The notes under the pieces are model-generated. The model saw nothing but the letters and a program-made list of their open reading frames with translations, was not told the origin of the DNA and searched no databases. DNA of 64,000 bases from Hydractinia symbiolongicarpus (Eukaryota > Cnidaria > Hydrozoa > Anthoathecata > Hydractiniidae): positions 20,347,001 through 20,411,000 of the forward strand of contig NC_079885.1 in assembly GCF_029227915.1 (NCBI RefSeq), in the 5' to 3' direction. Of this stretch, positions 48,730-59,114 are shown one piece after another; within the stretch, counting starts at the first letter, position 1, and every line of letters begins with the position of its first letter. The translations under genes were made by a program, and so were the position numbers.

Positions 48730-51700
48730 TCAACCGTGGTGGACACCAAGTCGAAACACTTGATTTAGTATAACGTAGTTATCACCTGGACCTTTCTTCA
48801 AATGAAACGTTTCTGAATATGAGTGAGGTGGATCGTTGTCGGTCTGAAAAAACAATCAATCAATACATTATTACATAAGCAAAAGTGACTTTAGTATAAA
48901 TTGCGATACTGTGAACTTTACTTTTATTCTCTCCTTTATCCCTCAGTTTAGGTAAATAAGTTTTTTTCAGTGGTGAGCAAAATGACAAATAGTCAAATGC
49001 AAAATTAAACACTTAAACAATAATTTACTGGGGGATAAACGAGTTTTTACTTAATTTTCCAGATTAAAACTTTGCATAAATTATTAACCATCTTCCCATT
49101 AACTCCCCCCCCCCCCCACCCCTACAATCCTTCCCACCCCCCAAATAAAGGTACCCATTATTTCTAAAGGCTTCAATGCCATTTTTTACATCTTTATTCA
49201 TTCTGAAAAGGCAGTGTACAAATAAGGTTTTACAAAGTGGCATATTTTGGTTAACTATCCCAAGACTTGCATGCACCTGGGTAGCTTTAAATCTAAGGTG
49301 GCATGCACATAAAAAAGATGAAGTGATGTCTTTAACACACAAGCATGATAGCTGAAAAACTGCTTTCTTGTAATTATTTGCATCTCACCCTTGTAATATC
49401 TTTAAATATTAAATTACAAAGCACATAACAAGTATGACACAAAACAACTTAAATAAGTTAAACAATCCATTTTACAAAGGTGTGTCACAACAAAAAAATG
49501 GCATAACCTAGAAGCAGTCATTGAAAATTAAAAAGATTCTTAATGTAATAAAAAATTCTGGATTTTCTTGCAAATAAAGTGTTTTCAGGTCAAATTAAAT
49601 CTAATGATTTGTGGCCACCATGTTTTTACATTTGTTACTGAAATACTTGAAAAACGCTTGCAACCTACTGCGCAACTAAAAGTTGTGTTAATAAACAAAA
49701 AATATGCGCTTAGTGTCTTAAGTTTATCACTATCAGTTATAAAAAAAATCAATTATAAAATCATTGTGCCAAGAATCTGCCACCATCTTTCATTTTTTCC
49801 TATTATCTGTTTCGAAGTGCACATTCTAAACATGTTCTAAATTATCCACGCACATACAAAACATAACTCAAAGACATACAAAAATTAATGGTACCTTTAA
49901 TTGACCTAGTACATGTATGATAACACCGCCATCAACCGTGGGTTGGCCATCGACTGTAGTGATAACGTGTTGTACAGTTTGAAATGGTAAACCCTATATT
50001 TCGACAAATAAAAACACTCATTTGAAATTAATAAACAAACTTTTCATTTCAAAGATGGTAAAACTGGGAAAGCTTAAATGATCAAACATTTTTTCTACAT
50101 TACTCAAATTTCTTTAATTTAATTTGTTTAATTTTGCAATGATTACTGACTTTCTGAATAGTAATCTATCATTTTTGCCTTTGAATGTTTCAACCTAGAA
50201 AATAAAGCTGGGAATGCAAAAAGAAAGGGTTAGTTTTTTAATGTCCTAAAACAAAGCTATACAAAAATGAATGGTCAAATTGACGTCTGTAACAAGCCTG
50301 TTTCATTTTAAGCCTTTAAAAGTATTTTGCTTAGAAAATAAAGTATAAAAGACAAATGCTTTAACAGGGTTTGTAAGATTTATAATTGGAAACTACCCAA
50401 CTAAAGAATCGCTTTATTAGCAACAAACTTGATACAACATACCTGGAGTTTTGCCATAATTGTATCTTTACCCATTAAAGCAGCACCTTCAAATGTCAAA
50501 ATTGAGACGTCTACCTGTAAGAAAAATATATATATTTAATAAAAACTCCACAAATGATTTTCAGGATCCATTGCAAATAAAAATCAGGTGCTAAGGGACC
50601 ATCTCCACCATCGTTTCACACTTTACACGAATTGAAACGACCATGATCGTTTAAAGATCGTTTTAACATTTTTTAAAATCGTTTACAGATCGTTTCATGA
50701 AACGAATGTGAAGCGAATGGGAAATGATTGTAATATATTTTGTTTGATAAGCTCAAAAACTATACGAAGTGGAAGCGAATGGGAAACGATTTTCAAAACT
50801 ATTTTAAAACAAATCTAGAAACAAAATTTGGAATGAATTATGAAACAAATTGTTTCCCCAAAGCAATTAAAAAACAATTAAAACGTAATGAATGTATTAG
50901 TGAAAATATTTTTAGACATTCCTTTCTCACTTCCACATATGTTTAAAAGGACTAGCAAAATTGTGTATTCATAGTTTTAATCTACACAATTCATCAATCT
51001 ACACGGCGATATCTTAGCTTAGATGTCGTTTTCATGTTTTTAAACGATCTACAGCAATCTTTCTGCTTTCTATACTGCAGTTTTTAAGATTTTTTAAGGA
51101 TCTACAGCGATCTTTTCGCAATCTACGATTTCGTTTTCATGATTTTTAAACAATTTGCAGCAAAGATTTTGCTTTCTACGATCGTGATTTGTTATTTTTA
51201 TGACGAAGAATGCACACATTTACATAATTTGATAGTTAATTTCTTTAGAAATCGGCGATGTGTGATAAACATGTGTTATATTAGAAGCGATTTTGAAACG
51301 ATTTGAATTCAACTGAATTGTAATGTTGAAAGGAATTAATTTAATTTTTTTGAAACGAATGCGAAACTATTTGGAAACGATTTTCAATTCAACAAAGCGA
51401 TTTGAAACTATTTTGAAACAAATTTTAAACAATTTTTTGGGAGTTTTTTTTAAAATTTGTTTCAAAATCGTATAGAGATCGTTTCAAATAAAATATTATA
51501 TGAATTAAAACAATTATTTTTAAAACGATCGTGGAGACGATCCCTAATTACGCAGTTATTAATTTCAAACTAAGATGTTCCCAGTAATTGAACGAGGTTG
51601 TTACTGGGCGAGAAATAATTTCGCGGTCACAAATACGAATTCAACGGCGATCATGTTTAATGCAATGGCTTAAAAACTTTTTAACTACTAATAAGTTTAA

Positions 51701-54700
51701 TGACAAAATTGTGGCACCAACTAATAATACAAGTTTCCTAAAACTACATAAATGCCAAAAATGCAACACTGCAAGCATTTGCCACTAACTGTATTGTGGC
51801 ACCGTAAAGTGATTCTGATGTAAGTGGATAACAAAAGGACTTGTATAATGCGCTCTTCAGCAAGGCAAGGCTAATCCCTGTAGGCCACTACTTCACATCT
51901 GATCCATGACCATTTCAGTTTATATTTGCTGTGTGTCGGTGGCATAATTTAACCAGGCCAAATAGACTTGATGTTAAGGTTACTTATTCGTTTGTGCAAA
52001 ACTTCGCAATAAAAACAGTATTTTTACCTAGTTTTTAGATTTCAAAAATTTTTATTTTATTTTTTATTTTAAGACAGAGAACAACATTAGTATTCATATA
52101 AAAAAGAATTTTTAAAAAATAATAAAAATTGGGCAAAATGCAAGCATTAAAAAAGAACAAAGTTCATTGTTTGACGTAATAGATGTAGAATGGTAGTGTC
52201 GTTTTAATGAAATCATATATCATATTTACACATCATACTCTTTTATTCCAACCAAAAAAACAGAGTTTTTACATGTCTCTTTTTGAATTCTATCCAAGTA
52301 CCCAACACCTTTTTTTAGATTAAACGTCTTTTCACTCCTGGACTTTTTTTGCTATGACACGAAAAAAAAAAAAAAGATTTATAATTAGTCTTTTAAAAAT
52401 CGTTTATTGCTCTTGAGATATTTAGCTTTAAAGATTCCTATCTGACCTTATGACATCATTATTGATGATGTAATAAGGTAGTAAGTGTGAATTAATAATT
52501 TAAACATCTTGCAAACTTGCAAAATATCAAAACTTTTATGAAATGTGGACTTGTGGTATCTGGACATACTGTGAAGTTTTGTAGCTTAAAAGTGATTTCA
52601 ACTTTAATAAAAGTTAAAATATCAGCATTTTTTAAAAAAGCACTTAGGGAAGAGTCAAAAATCAATTTCTTCAACAACACGTCATTTCGACGTCTGAGGG
52701 GAAAGGGTTTTTTGACCATGACGTTTATCAAAATATCAATTATTCTTTTCAAAAAGAAGTAAACAAACATCAATAAAACACTTGTTTCTTGGAACATATA
52801 CAATCAGCATTATAAAATAGCTAGATATGGCTACATAAACAAACTGCTCACAACACAGCCCACCAGGTCAGCACTACAAAGAAGATAATTTGCAGAATAT
52901 ACTTTAAAGCACGATAGACTCTGTGGTACCTCCGACTCCATATTATGTAAAAATCAAAGAGTGCCTGGGGTTGAGGTGGGTCAATGGTCTTTATAAAAAA
53001 AAACGAAACAAAAGCATATAATCGTTAACAACGAGGTTAGTAAAAAAAATCTTGTTTCTTCTTTTTCTTCCAGATTCTCAATGTTTGTTGCCAACCTATT
53101 TGCCAAACATTGACATAAGCTGTGGACTTCGCAAATTTAATATACAACACTGGAAACAAGCTAAGCATGTGTTTTTTTAATGGGGCATGTCTATCATCAG
53201 CATTGGAGAACTCTTTTGTCAAAAATTCCTCTGAAACTGATGTAACATTTTGAAGGAACTCTGTGAGTTCAAAAATGAGCTTTCATGAAAATGGCTTGAT
53301 GTATTCATGTAAACTTGTGGCTTCTATCAGGTTATTGATACTTTCTTCCCAGGTTAGCAATGTATCATTTGTGCTGGCAATACGAAAGTCATCCAACGGA
53401 TCTATCTTACTGATTCTTGTTGCCCTTATTTGTGTGATACGACGTTTCAAAATATTGAGAAATGTCTTATCACCAACATGTTTAATTAAATTTGACAGAA
53501 TAGGGATGGGCCATCGTATAAAATTCTCTTTTTTTGGATGTTAGCTTTAAGATCTCGATAGATTCCATTATTTGTGGTAATTTTTATACTTTTCATATTA
53601 TTCAGTGTTAGAATTTGACTTGAAACGGGAGTACATTATAACAAAAGGGGAGGGATCTCTTTTTTCTAGCGGTTTTAAATTACCCCTGCCGTGTGTTTCA
53701 GGTACAGTTTACCGTTAATTCACGAGTTGGCTCACTTGCCGCTTTCCTAGAAAGCAATTATAAGTAGCTTAACAAGGAGGCTTCGCAATTGCCTTGTCTT
53801 TGGGTGTAACTACCTCACTTATAACCTTAGTTTTGTAGGGAGGCTAAGTTGGCTCACTTAGTCTACAGGGTTAACGATCCTGCTATACCTGCTTATAGAA
53901 AGGAGCTATATAAGGGGTTTTCATTTATATCTTTCTTGCATCCATGACTTTACATCCATGAAGATGACCCCACTGTCTTCAGGCTGGTCCTGACCTACGG
54001 CTGGTCTGAAGCAAATGGCTGGTCCAAAGAAACAACTAACCGTGTATAGCTGAGTGTTGGGATCCCATAACACATGTGGAAAGCTACTGCCAGGTTCACA
54101 AGTCCTGGTGCTCGAGTGGTTGTCTGCTCTTATTCATAGTTTTATATTTATTTATTTTTATAGCAAATTCTTTGTTGTATTGTTCTCGTATTGTCTGTCC
54201 TCTGTTTTCATGTTGTCTGTTTTTATGTAACGATCGTTACTTGTATGTATTGTGTAGAGAGGGTTGTTTGGTTTAATTACCTTGAATCTACAGACTATCC
54301 TTGCAAAAAAGGAGACTGCATGGCGTTTTAATCTTTAGAGGGTGTAACCTCTACAATTTTAACGTCAAGGGTCGTTAGACCAGTTCCATCAACACAGCTT
54401 GCTGTTTTATTATCTCAATCATTTTTTCAACATCATCGATACGTGGTTTTAATTGAGAGTCTTTACGGAACCAACTACCGCTTAATGTATACAAATTACT
54501 AAAACATAATACTCATTATAGTTTTCTGGACGCGTTGAATAACGTAGATATAAAGAAATGCTGTTTTAAAACATCCTCGGCGAGAATATCGTCCACACCC
54601 TCAGCACCAATATTTAAAAGAATTTTTTTTTGCAGTTTCAAGCTTGCAGGATTAGCAAACGAAGAACTGACACTCGTGGAAGTAGAAAAAGATGGAGTGC

Positions 54701-56169
54701 TTGTTACACATTGAAAATCAATACTGGATTTGTCAGTTTTTTCTAAAACAGCATTTGATGCTTCTCCGATTCTTGGATCAGAAGTTTTGAAAAATTTGCT
54801 TTTAGTTTTAGGAGTCTGATCTCTTCTCATAAAAACCTCTAATCCCCCCTTGTCATGCTTGTATTTCTAAAAAAATTATAGGGATATCCTAGAATATTTT
54901 TAACTTTCTTACGTGAAAATACAAAGAAATACCTCTTTACAAAGCTGATCAGCTGAACTTTCTTTTGTTTTACCACTATCACTGTTCTTGGAGAAAAACA
55001 TATTCACAAATTTTTTATACTCATTTTTCGATTGTGAATAAAGTTTCATTTCCATCGCAAATTCGCTGAATAAAGTTAACCGACGTTTTGCCATGTTTAC
55101 ATAAAAAGTGGCCAATATATGCCAACTTTGCATATGATGGGGTATCTCATTTGCTTTGATTACTTTTACATATAGTTGTGCAGCCAGACCACATGGAGGC
55201 TTTACGCTTCGCACAGCGAAACATATGGAACGCAAAAGATGCTGGAAAATGGTATATTTGCATTTGGGAAATATCGAAAATTAGAGTGACGTTTCTTCTA
55301 GGGAAGTTGAAGATAGAACGTTTTTTTTTGAAAATTCCTTATGACATCATAAGTTCTCGGATTTAAAATATTCAAATCTTAAATAACTTGAAATTCTTTT
55401 ATCTTCCACAAGCCACCGCATGTTTGGTTAGCGTCATTTCTAATTACAAAAGTGAGTCGGTTGGTTGGTTGGATAAAATTTTTTCCCGAAAAATTACAAA
55501 AACACCATATTCGCAGCCATATTTTGTTATAACTGCAAATTTGCCGTTAAATAGAATTTCCCCCCTTCCCCCAGCCCCGCGCTCTACGGAACAAACTTTG
55601 TGGAGACTTATACAAACACAAGATCAATTTTTAACAACCAATTCTAGATTATGGTGGATTTTTACTGTGGAAACATTTTCTAATTTGTTGGAATTCCTTC
55701 ATTTTCCTTAAAAGATATAAAAAAGATGAAAGTGAAATTCGTCTCCATTCTTATATTTTTAACGGACGATGTATTACCCCCTCCCCCTAACGGCCAATTT
55801 GCTGTTAACGGAGACGGAAACTGTTTGTCGACAGCCCCTTACACAAGGGCTGTACACAAAAGAAGATGGTAGTTAAAAAGAAAACAATTCCAGTGCATTT
55901 TCATTCTTGTATTCATAAAATTTAGAAATTAGCATAAATAGTCCGCCTATCTATATGTCGTCCTTCTTTTCTTGCGTGCACGTGTAGCTAGCTATTTACA
56001 GAAGTTAGTAAACACTCGCAACTCACCTATAGCAAAAGTAGATAGCAAAAGTAAACATAAAATTCCTTACAAAAAGGCTTCCCAGTCCTGCACGATTTGT
56101 ATCAAAAGTATTGTAATATTGTTTTGCAAATGCTTGAGCTAAATTTTGTGATCCCTCGATATCAGCCAT
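48730..56169 (-). CDS. NUTF2: Nuclear transport factor 2 (NTF2), four exons, 127 aa
   Basis: Carries RanGDP into the nucleus by binding FxFG nucleoporins. Exons: 56071-56169, 50443-50514, 49895-49993, 48730-48843, joining in phase 0 throughout to a 127-residue protein, exactly the usual NTF2 length. Exon 1 gives MADIEGSQNLAQAFAKQYYN and FDTNRAGLGSLF, exon 2 VDVSILTFEGAALMGKD, exon 3 GLPFQTVQHVITTVDGQPTV, and exon 4 NDPPHSYSETFHLKK and VFRLGVHHG. These match the cone-shaped NTF2 fold, including the acidic DNDPP loop region that contacts Ran. All exons are short and escape simple ORF scans. Intron 1 (5.6 kb) contains a MITE, retroelement debris and a nested ORF pair. Confidence 0.95.
49105..49117. 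repeat. Poly-C homopolymer in NTF2 intron 3
   Basis: A run of 13 C followed by further C-rich sequence to about 49142. It lies in the intron between NTF2 exons 3 and 4. Its length is likely to be unstable or mis-sequenced. Confidence 0.9.
50595..51544. mobile_element. 950-bp MITE with TIRs and TAA target duplication (Harbinger-like) in NTF2 intron 1
   Basis: The left end GGGACCATCTCCACCATCG (50595) and the right end, reverse-complemented GGGATCGTCTCCACGATCG (51544), are imperfect inverted repeats. TAA borders both sides (50592-50594 and 51545-51547), the 3-bp target preference of PIF/Harbinger elements. The interior is packed with diverged GAAACGATTT and AAACGAATG subrepeats in both orientations. 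No transposase frame. Confidence 0.8.
53037..53540 (-). mobile_element. Degenerate non-LTR retroelement ORF2 fragment (tentative)
   Basis: Minus-strand translations contain DDFRIASTNDTLLTWEESIN, EFLTKEFSNADDRHAPLKK and then WQIGWQQTLRIWKKKKK. The 'D+HAPLKK' phrase followed by a basic W/R/K helix is what lies between endonuclease and reverse transcriptase in many Jockey/CR1-type elements. Frames are interrupted, and no catalytic motif is visible, so family assignment is uncertain. Confidence 0.45.
53805..54352 (+). repeat. Possible solo LTR or LTR-like repeat
   Basis: This stretch is less AT-rich than its surroundings. It begins TGTAACTACCTC and ends near TGTAACCTCTACA, and carries a good TATA box (GAGCTATATAAGGGG) at 53906-53920. 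TG...CA ends with an internal TATA box suggest a solo LTR, but I found no target duplication, so the boundaries are provisional. Confidence 0.3.
54516..55094 (-). CDS. Unrecognised nested two-exon gene or relic inside NTF2 intron 1
   Basis: Exons 54933-55094 and 54516-54866 join in phase 0 across a 66-bp GT-AG intron to give 170 residues. The N-terminus is basic and helical (MAKRRLTLFSEFAMEMKLYS), followed by K/S-rich disorder, a serine-rich run (STPSFSTSTSVSSSF) and a helix (LQKKILLNIGAEGVDDILAE). I do not recognise the family. After the stop the same frame continues past TAA TGA for 43 more codons (NLYTLSGSWFRKDSQLKPR, then a predicted coiled coil) to a TAA at 54387. It may be a host gene with an altered end, or a transposon-derived or dead copy. 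Confidence 0.4.
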
Positions 56170-56380
56170 CGCAAGCTACTTTCCAAGAGCGTTTCGCCTT
56201 CCGTGCACCAATCCTAGTGAACCGGGAAAAGATATCGGTGCGAAATAAAAACCCTCCGACATTCTCCAACCCCATCAACCACACCAAAATAGTTCACGCT
56301 ATAGACAACTGCTTTACATTTTTTACGTATTGACAGACCACTCGAAAAAAATTATATCCACTTTGTTTGTTATTATTAAC
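56170..56380. promoter_or_regulatory. Likely divergent promoter region between NTF2 and the 37-residue ORF
   Basis: The NTF2 start codon (minus) and the ATG at 56381 (plus) are separated by 211 bp with no repeat in between. This is the right size for a shared bidirectional promoter. No clear TATA box was identified on either strand. Confidence 0.35.
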
Positions 56381-56494
56381 ATGGCGGGATCACAAGAGGT
56401 ACTGCTTCTGATGTTTCTGATGTTTATATTTGGCTGTCTAGCTGTCTGGCTGACGAACAACCACAAAATAGGTGATCATTCTAACGAATACTGA
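56381..56494 (+). CDS. Candidate 37-aa single-pass membrane micropeptide
   Basis: ATG in a good context (AACATGG). The peptide starts MAGSQEVLLLMFLMFIFGCL and ends NNHKIGDHSNEY. Residues 7-24 form one hydrophobic helix, followed by a short polar tail, which is the layout of small integral membrane proteins. It is head to head with NTF2. A GT after codon 30 could make this a first exon of something longer, but its phase does not fit the DCAF15 exons downstream. It matches no small protein that I recognise. Supported only by frame, context and hydrophobicity. Confidence 0.35.
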   Translation: MAGSQEVLLLMFLMFIFGCLAVWLTNNHKIGDHSNEY

Positions 56495-57981
56495 GGGATA
56501 TACCCTGGTTATTTTTTTCAGGGTGAATAAAGAATTCAATAATTATATATTAGTTTCTTTCTGATCTTATTAGCTATATCCCAAAAACTCATCACATGTA
56601 TAATGGTCGCTGTTTTTAAAACACTAGCTAGCTACTTTTATAATAGGGAATTTGCTGATTCTATATGATAATACGGAGTGTTTGTGACGGTCATAGTGGT
56701 TATCGTCATTTAACTTTGATGTTCCGCCGAAATTTTCTTTGAAGAAAAAAGTATGTCTCAAATGTTAAATTTTATGACGTTACTGCGTGACGTCAATAAC
56801 ACTACTTTAACGTCATAAAGCCTTAAACCACAATATTTCTGTAGCCATTTGCCAAAAGTGCATTCGATGAAGGCAATTTCAAAAAATTGTATTCGATCGT
56901 ATCTTTACTGACGTCAGCAAAATATTTAGCCTGTTATATCTCCTTATACGTTCGTTAAAAGCATGTGATCCAATACATACGTTTCAAGCATTACAAGCAA
57001 CAGATAAACAAATTTTGCCATTTTTTTAGTATATCCACTGCTGACGTCAGCAAAACACCTAAACCAACCTATTTTTCCATTGTTTTTTTGCATAAGTGGA
57101 TTTTTTCCTCGGGTCTTATCGACTAGTAACCTATATTAAATTAATGAAGCCATTACAGTGCACATAAAACTTTCAGGCCAAATAACTTAGAAACAAGGTG
57201 GTGACGTCAATGATTTTTCACCGCATGGGTAGGGGACCTTCGAAAAATTTTTCAGGCCCCTATAACGGGATATCGCCGCTAATATTCGGACCCCCTCCCC
57301 CTCTCTTTTAGGGAATTTCCGTCCGTGAAATACACACATTCGGATAAACTATTGGAAGGCTCAGGGGGCGTGTTTTGTAGATAAAAGTTATCGAATTGAT
57401 GACAAGAGGAATTATGATCACGAATGACGAAGAATTTTCAGGCCACAAACAAATTTTTAAAATTTCTCAATTCTTAGCGGATTTCTTTTTCGAGCTTCAG
57501 ACCCCCTCCCCCCTTAGAGGCGATATCCCGCTAACAGGGCCCGAAAATTTTTTTCGAAGGCTGCTAAAACTAGGGATAAGCTTCCTAAACCTGGGTCCCT
57601 GAATCCGTCGTTTCAGAATGACTGGGTTGATGACGTCATAAAAAACCTTCAAACCCTAATATTTCCCCTAACTGTTTAACAAAAGTACATGATCCTATAC
57701 ATTTTCTTGATCAGCGTTTCAAGATCTATACAATGGTAAATGGTAAAGTTGCTTTTTGAAAATGATACGCCTAAAAATGTACTATATATAATAATTCAAA
57801 TAAATGCTCAAATTTTCAATTTTTACAGAAGGGTTTTTATTTAAGGCTGGTGTAGCATGGACTATATTTTCTGAAGATATTTCAAATTGGGTTCTTATGA
57901 AGTTCCTAATTCAACATTATAGTGTTATATTTTGAATAAACCCAGATTACTCGATTTAAAAAATACAATAATCAACTAAAA
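56495..57981. other. Repeat-rich stretch with an inverted-repeat element at about 57236-57560
   Basis: No gene is supported. CCTTCGAAAAATTTTTCAGG at 57238-57257 and its complement near 57537-57560 flank copies of GGGATATCGCC and of a GGGGGAGGGGGTC tract in opposite orientations, forming a foldback of about 320 bp. Surrounding tgacgtcagcaaaa palindromes at 56910-57060 may belong to a larger MITE whose ends I cannot place. Confidence 0.6.
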
Positions 57982-58881
57982 CAGGCCTTGCCATAAGCAA
58001 ATAACCTCCTGAGCAATTAATTGCTCGCGTCAGAGTGTTCATGCGAACAATTTTACTGCACTTACAGGCGGAACAGACAATTTATCATGGATTTAATTGT
58101 AGATAATTTCTTCATTTGACGAAACAATTGGAAACCATAGCAGGTCCAAATTTCATGGATTATTTTCTTTAGGCTGCAACTGTTATTCAAAAAATTTTAC
58201 AAACAAAACCCATGTGTGGTATAATTTTTCTTCTGTATAAATTTTATGTACCAGACGTGTACCTGAACTTTCCGAATAAATTTTGAAGTTTTATTTAAAC
58301 CATACAGATAAAGATTTTTTTAATTTGAAAACGAAGCATACTATTTCGGACATGTAGAAAAGGAAGTTAAGATTGAGAGAGTCGCTATACCAGTAGCCGC
58401 TCGTTCATCGTGTTTGGGGTTCACGATTTAAAATGTCCCCCACTTTTCTACTGCAAAATAATGCGCAACAAAGATGAAGTTTTACAAAATGGCGAATGAA
58501 CTTTTGCACGATGGGTGGAAAATAATCACACGAAATATCTTTCCAGTTTCAGGTTGAGCGTTCATTCAGAAATTTCACTTAAAAGACCAATCAATTCTTG
58601 AAAAAAGCGTTTACACTTATCTCAAAGTGTTAATATTTATACGAGCAATAGAATGCTCGGGTAACAAACATTTACGTGAGCACTACGCGGGCGCGAGCAT
58701 TTGCTCGCGACTCGTGGCAAGGCCTGTAAAACAAAACAATGTTAAAGTATGAGGTGGCAGTTAGTTTCTAATAAAATATAACCTATATTTATAATAAGAG
58801 CAATAGAATGCTCGGGTAACAAACATTTACGTGAGCACTACGCGGGCGCGAGCATTTGCTCGCGACCCGTGGCAAGGCCTG
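57982..58881. mobile_element. MITE with CAGGCCTTGCCA termini, TAAAA flanks and a duplicated right end
   Basis: The left terminus CAGGCCTTGCCA (57982) is repeated inverted at 58715-58726 and again at 58870-58881. TAAAA precedes the left end (57977-57981) and follows both right ends. The subterminal zone has several GCTCGCG/CGCGAGC palindromes. A block of about 100 bp (58643-58743) recurs at 58798-58898, offset by 155 bp, so the right end is tandemly duplicated. No transposase. Confidence 0.8.
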
Positions 58882-59114
58882 TAAAACAAAACAATGTTCT
58901 AATGTTCAATGTTCTAATAAAATATAACCTATTGTTAGACATTTTTTTAAAATATAAATTTACATCTTTGCTATAGACAGGTTGGTGATTTATAAGTCCT
59001 AATGTTGTGTGCATTCGTTAAGATTACTATTTCCTTTTAATGCTCTAGAGATTAGTTGTTGATTTTTTTGATTTTTTAATTCTTTATAATATAGTTCATA
59101 TTATATATAACAAA

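Noticed and set aside
49105-49142. Functional G-quadruplex or boundary element
   Set aside because: A C homopolymer without spaced runs; more likely slippage or an assembly artefact.
54387-54502. Third spliced exon of the nested gene
   Set aside because: There is no usable donor in the preceding exon and the gap to the next AG is too short for an intron. The segments are simply in the same frame across two stops.
56381-56470. First exon of DCAF15
   Set aside because: The only good donor leaves phase 1, while the conserved DCAF15 exon at 59254 begins in phase 0. The ORF at 59115-59177 fits both phase and weak similarity.
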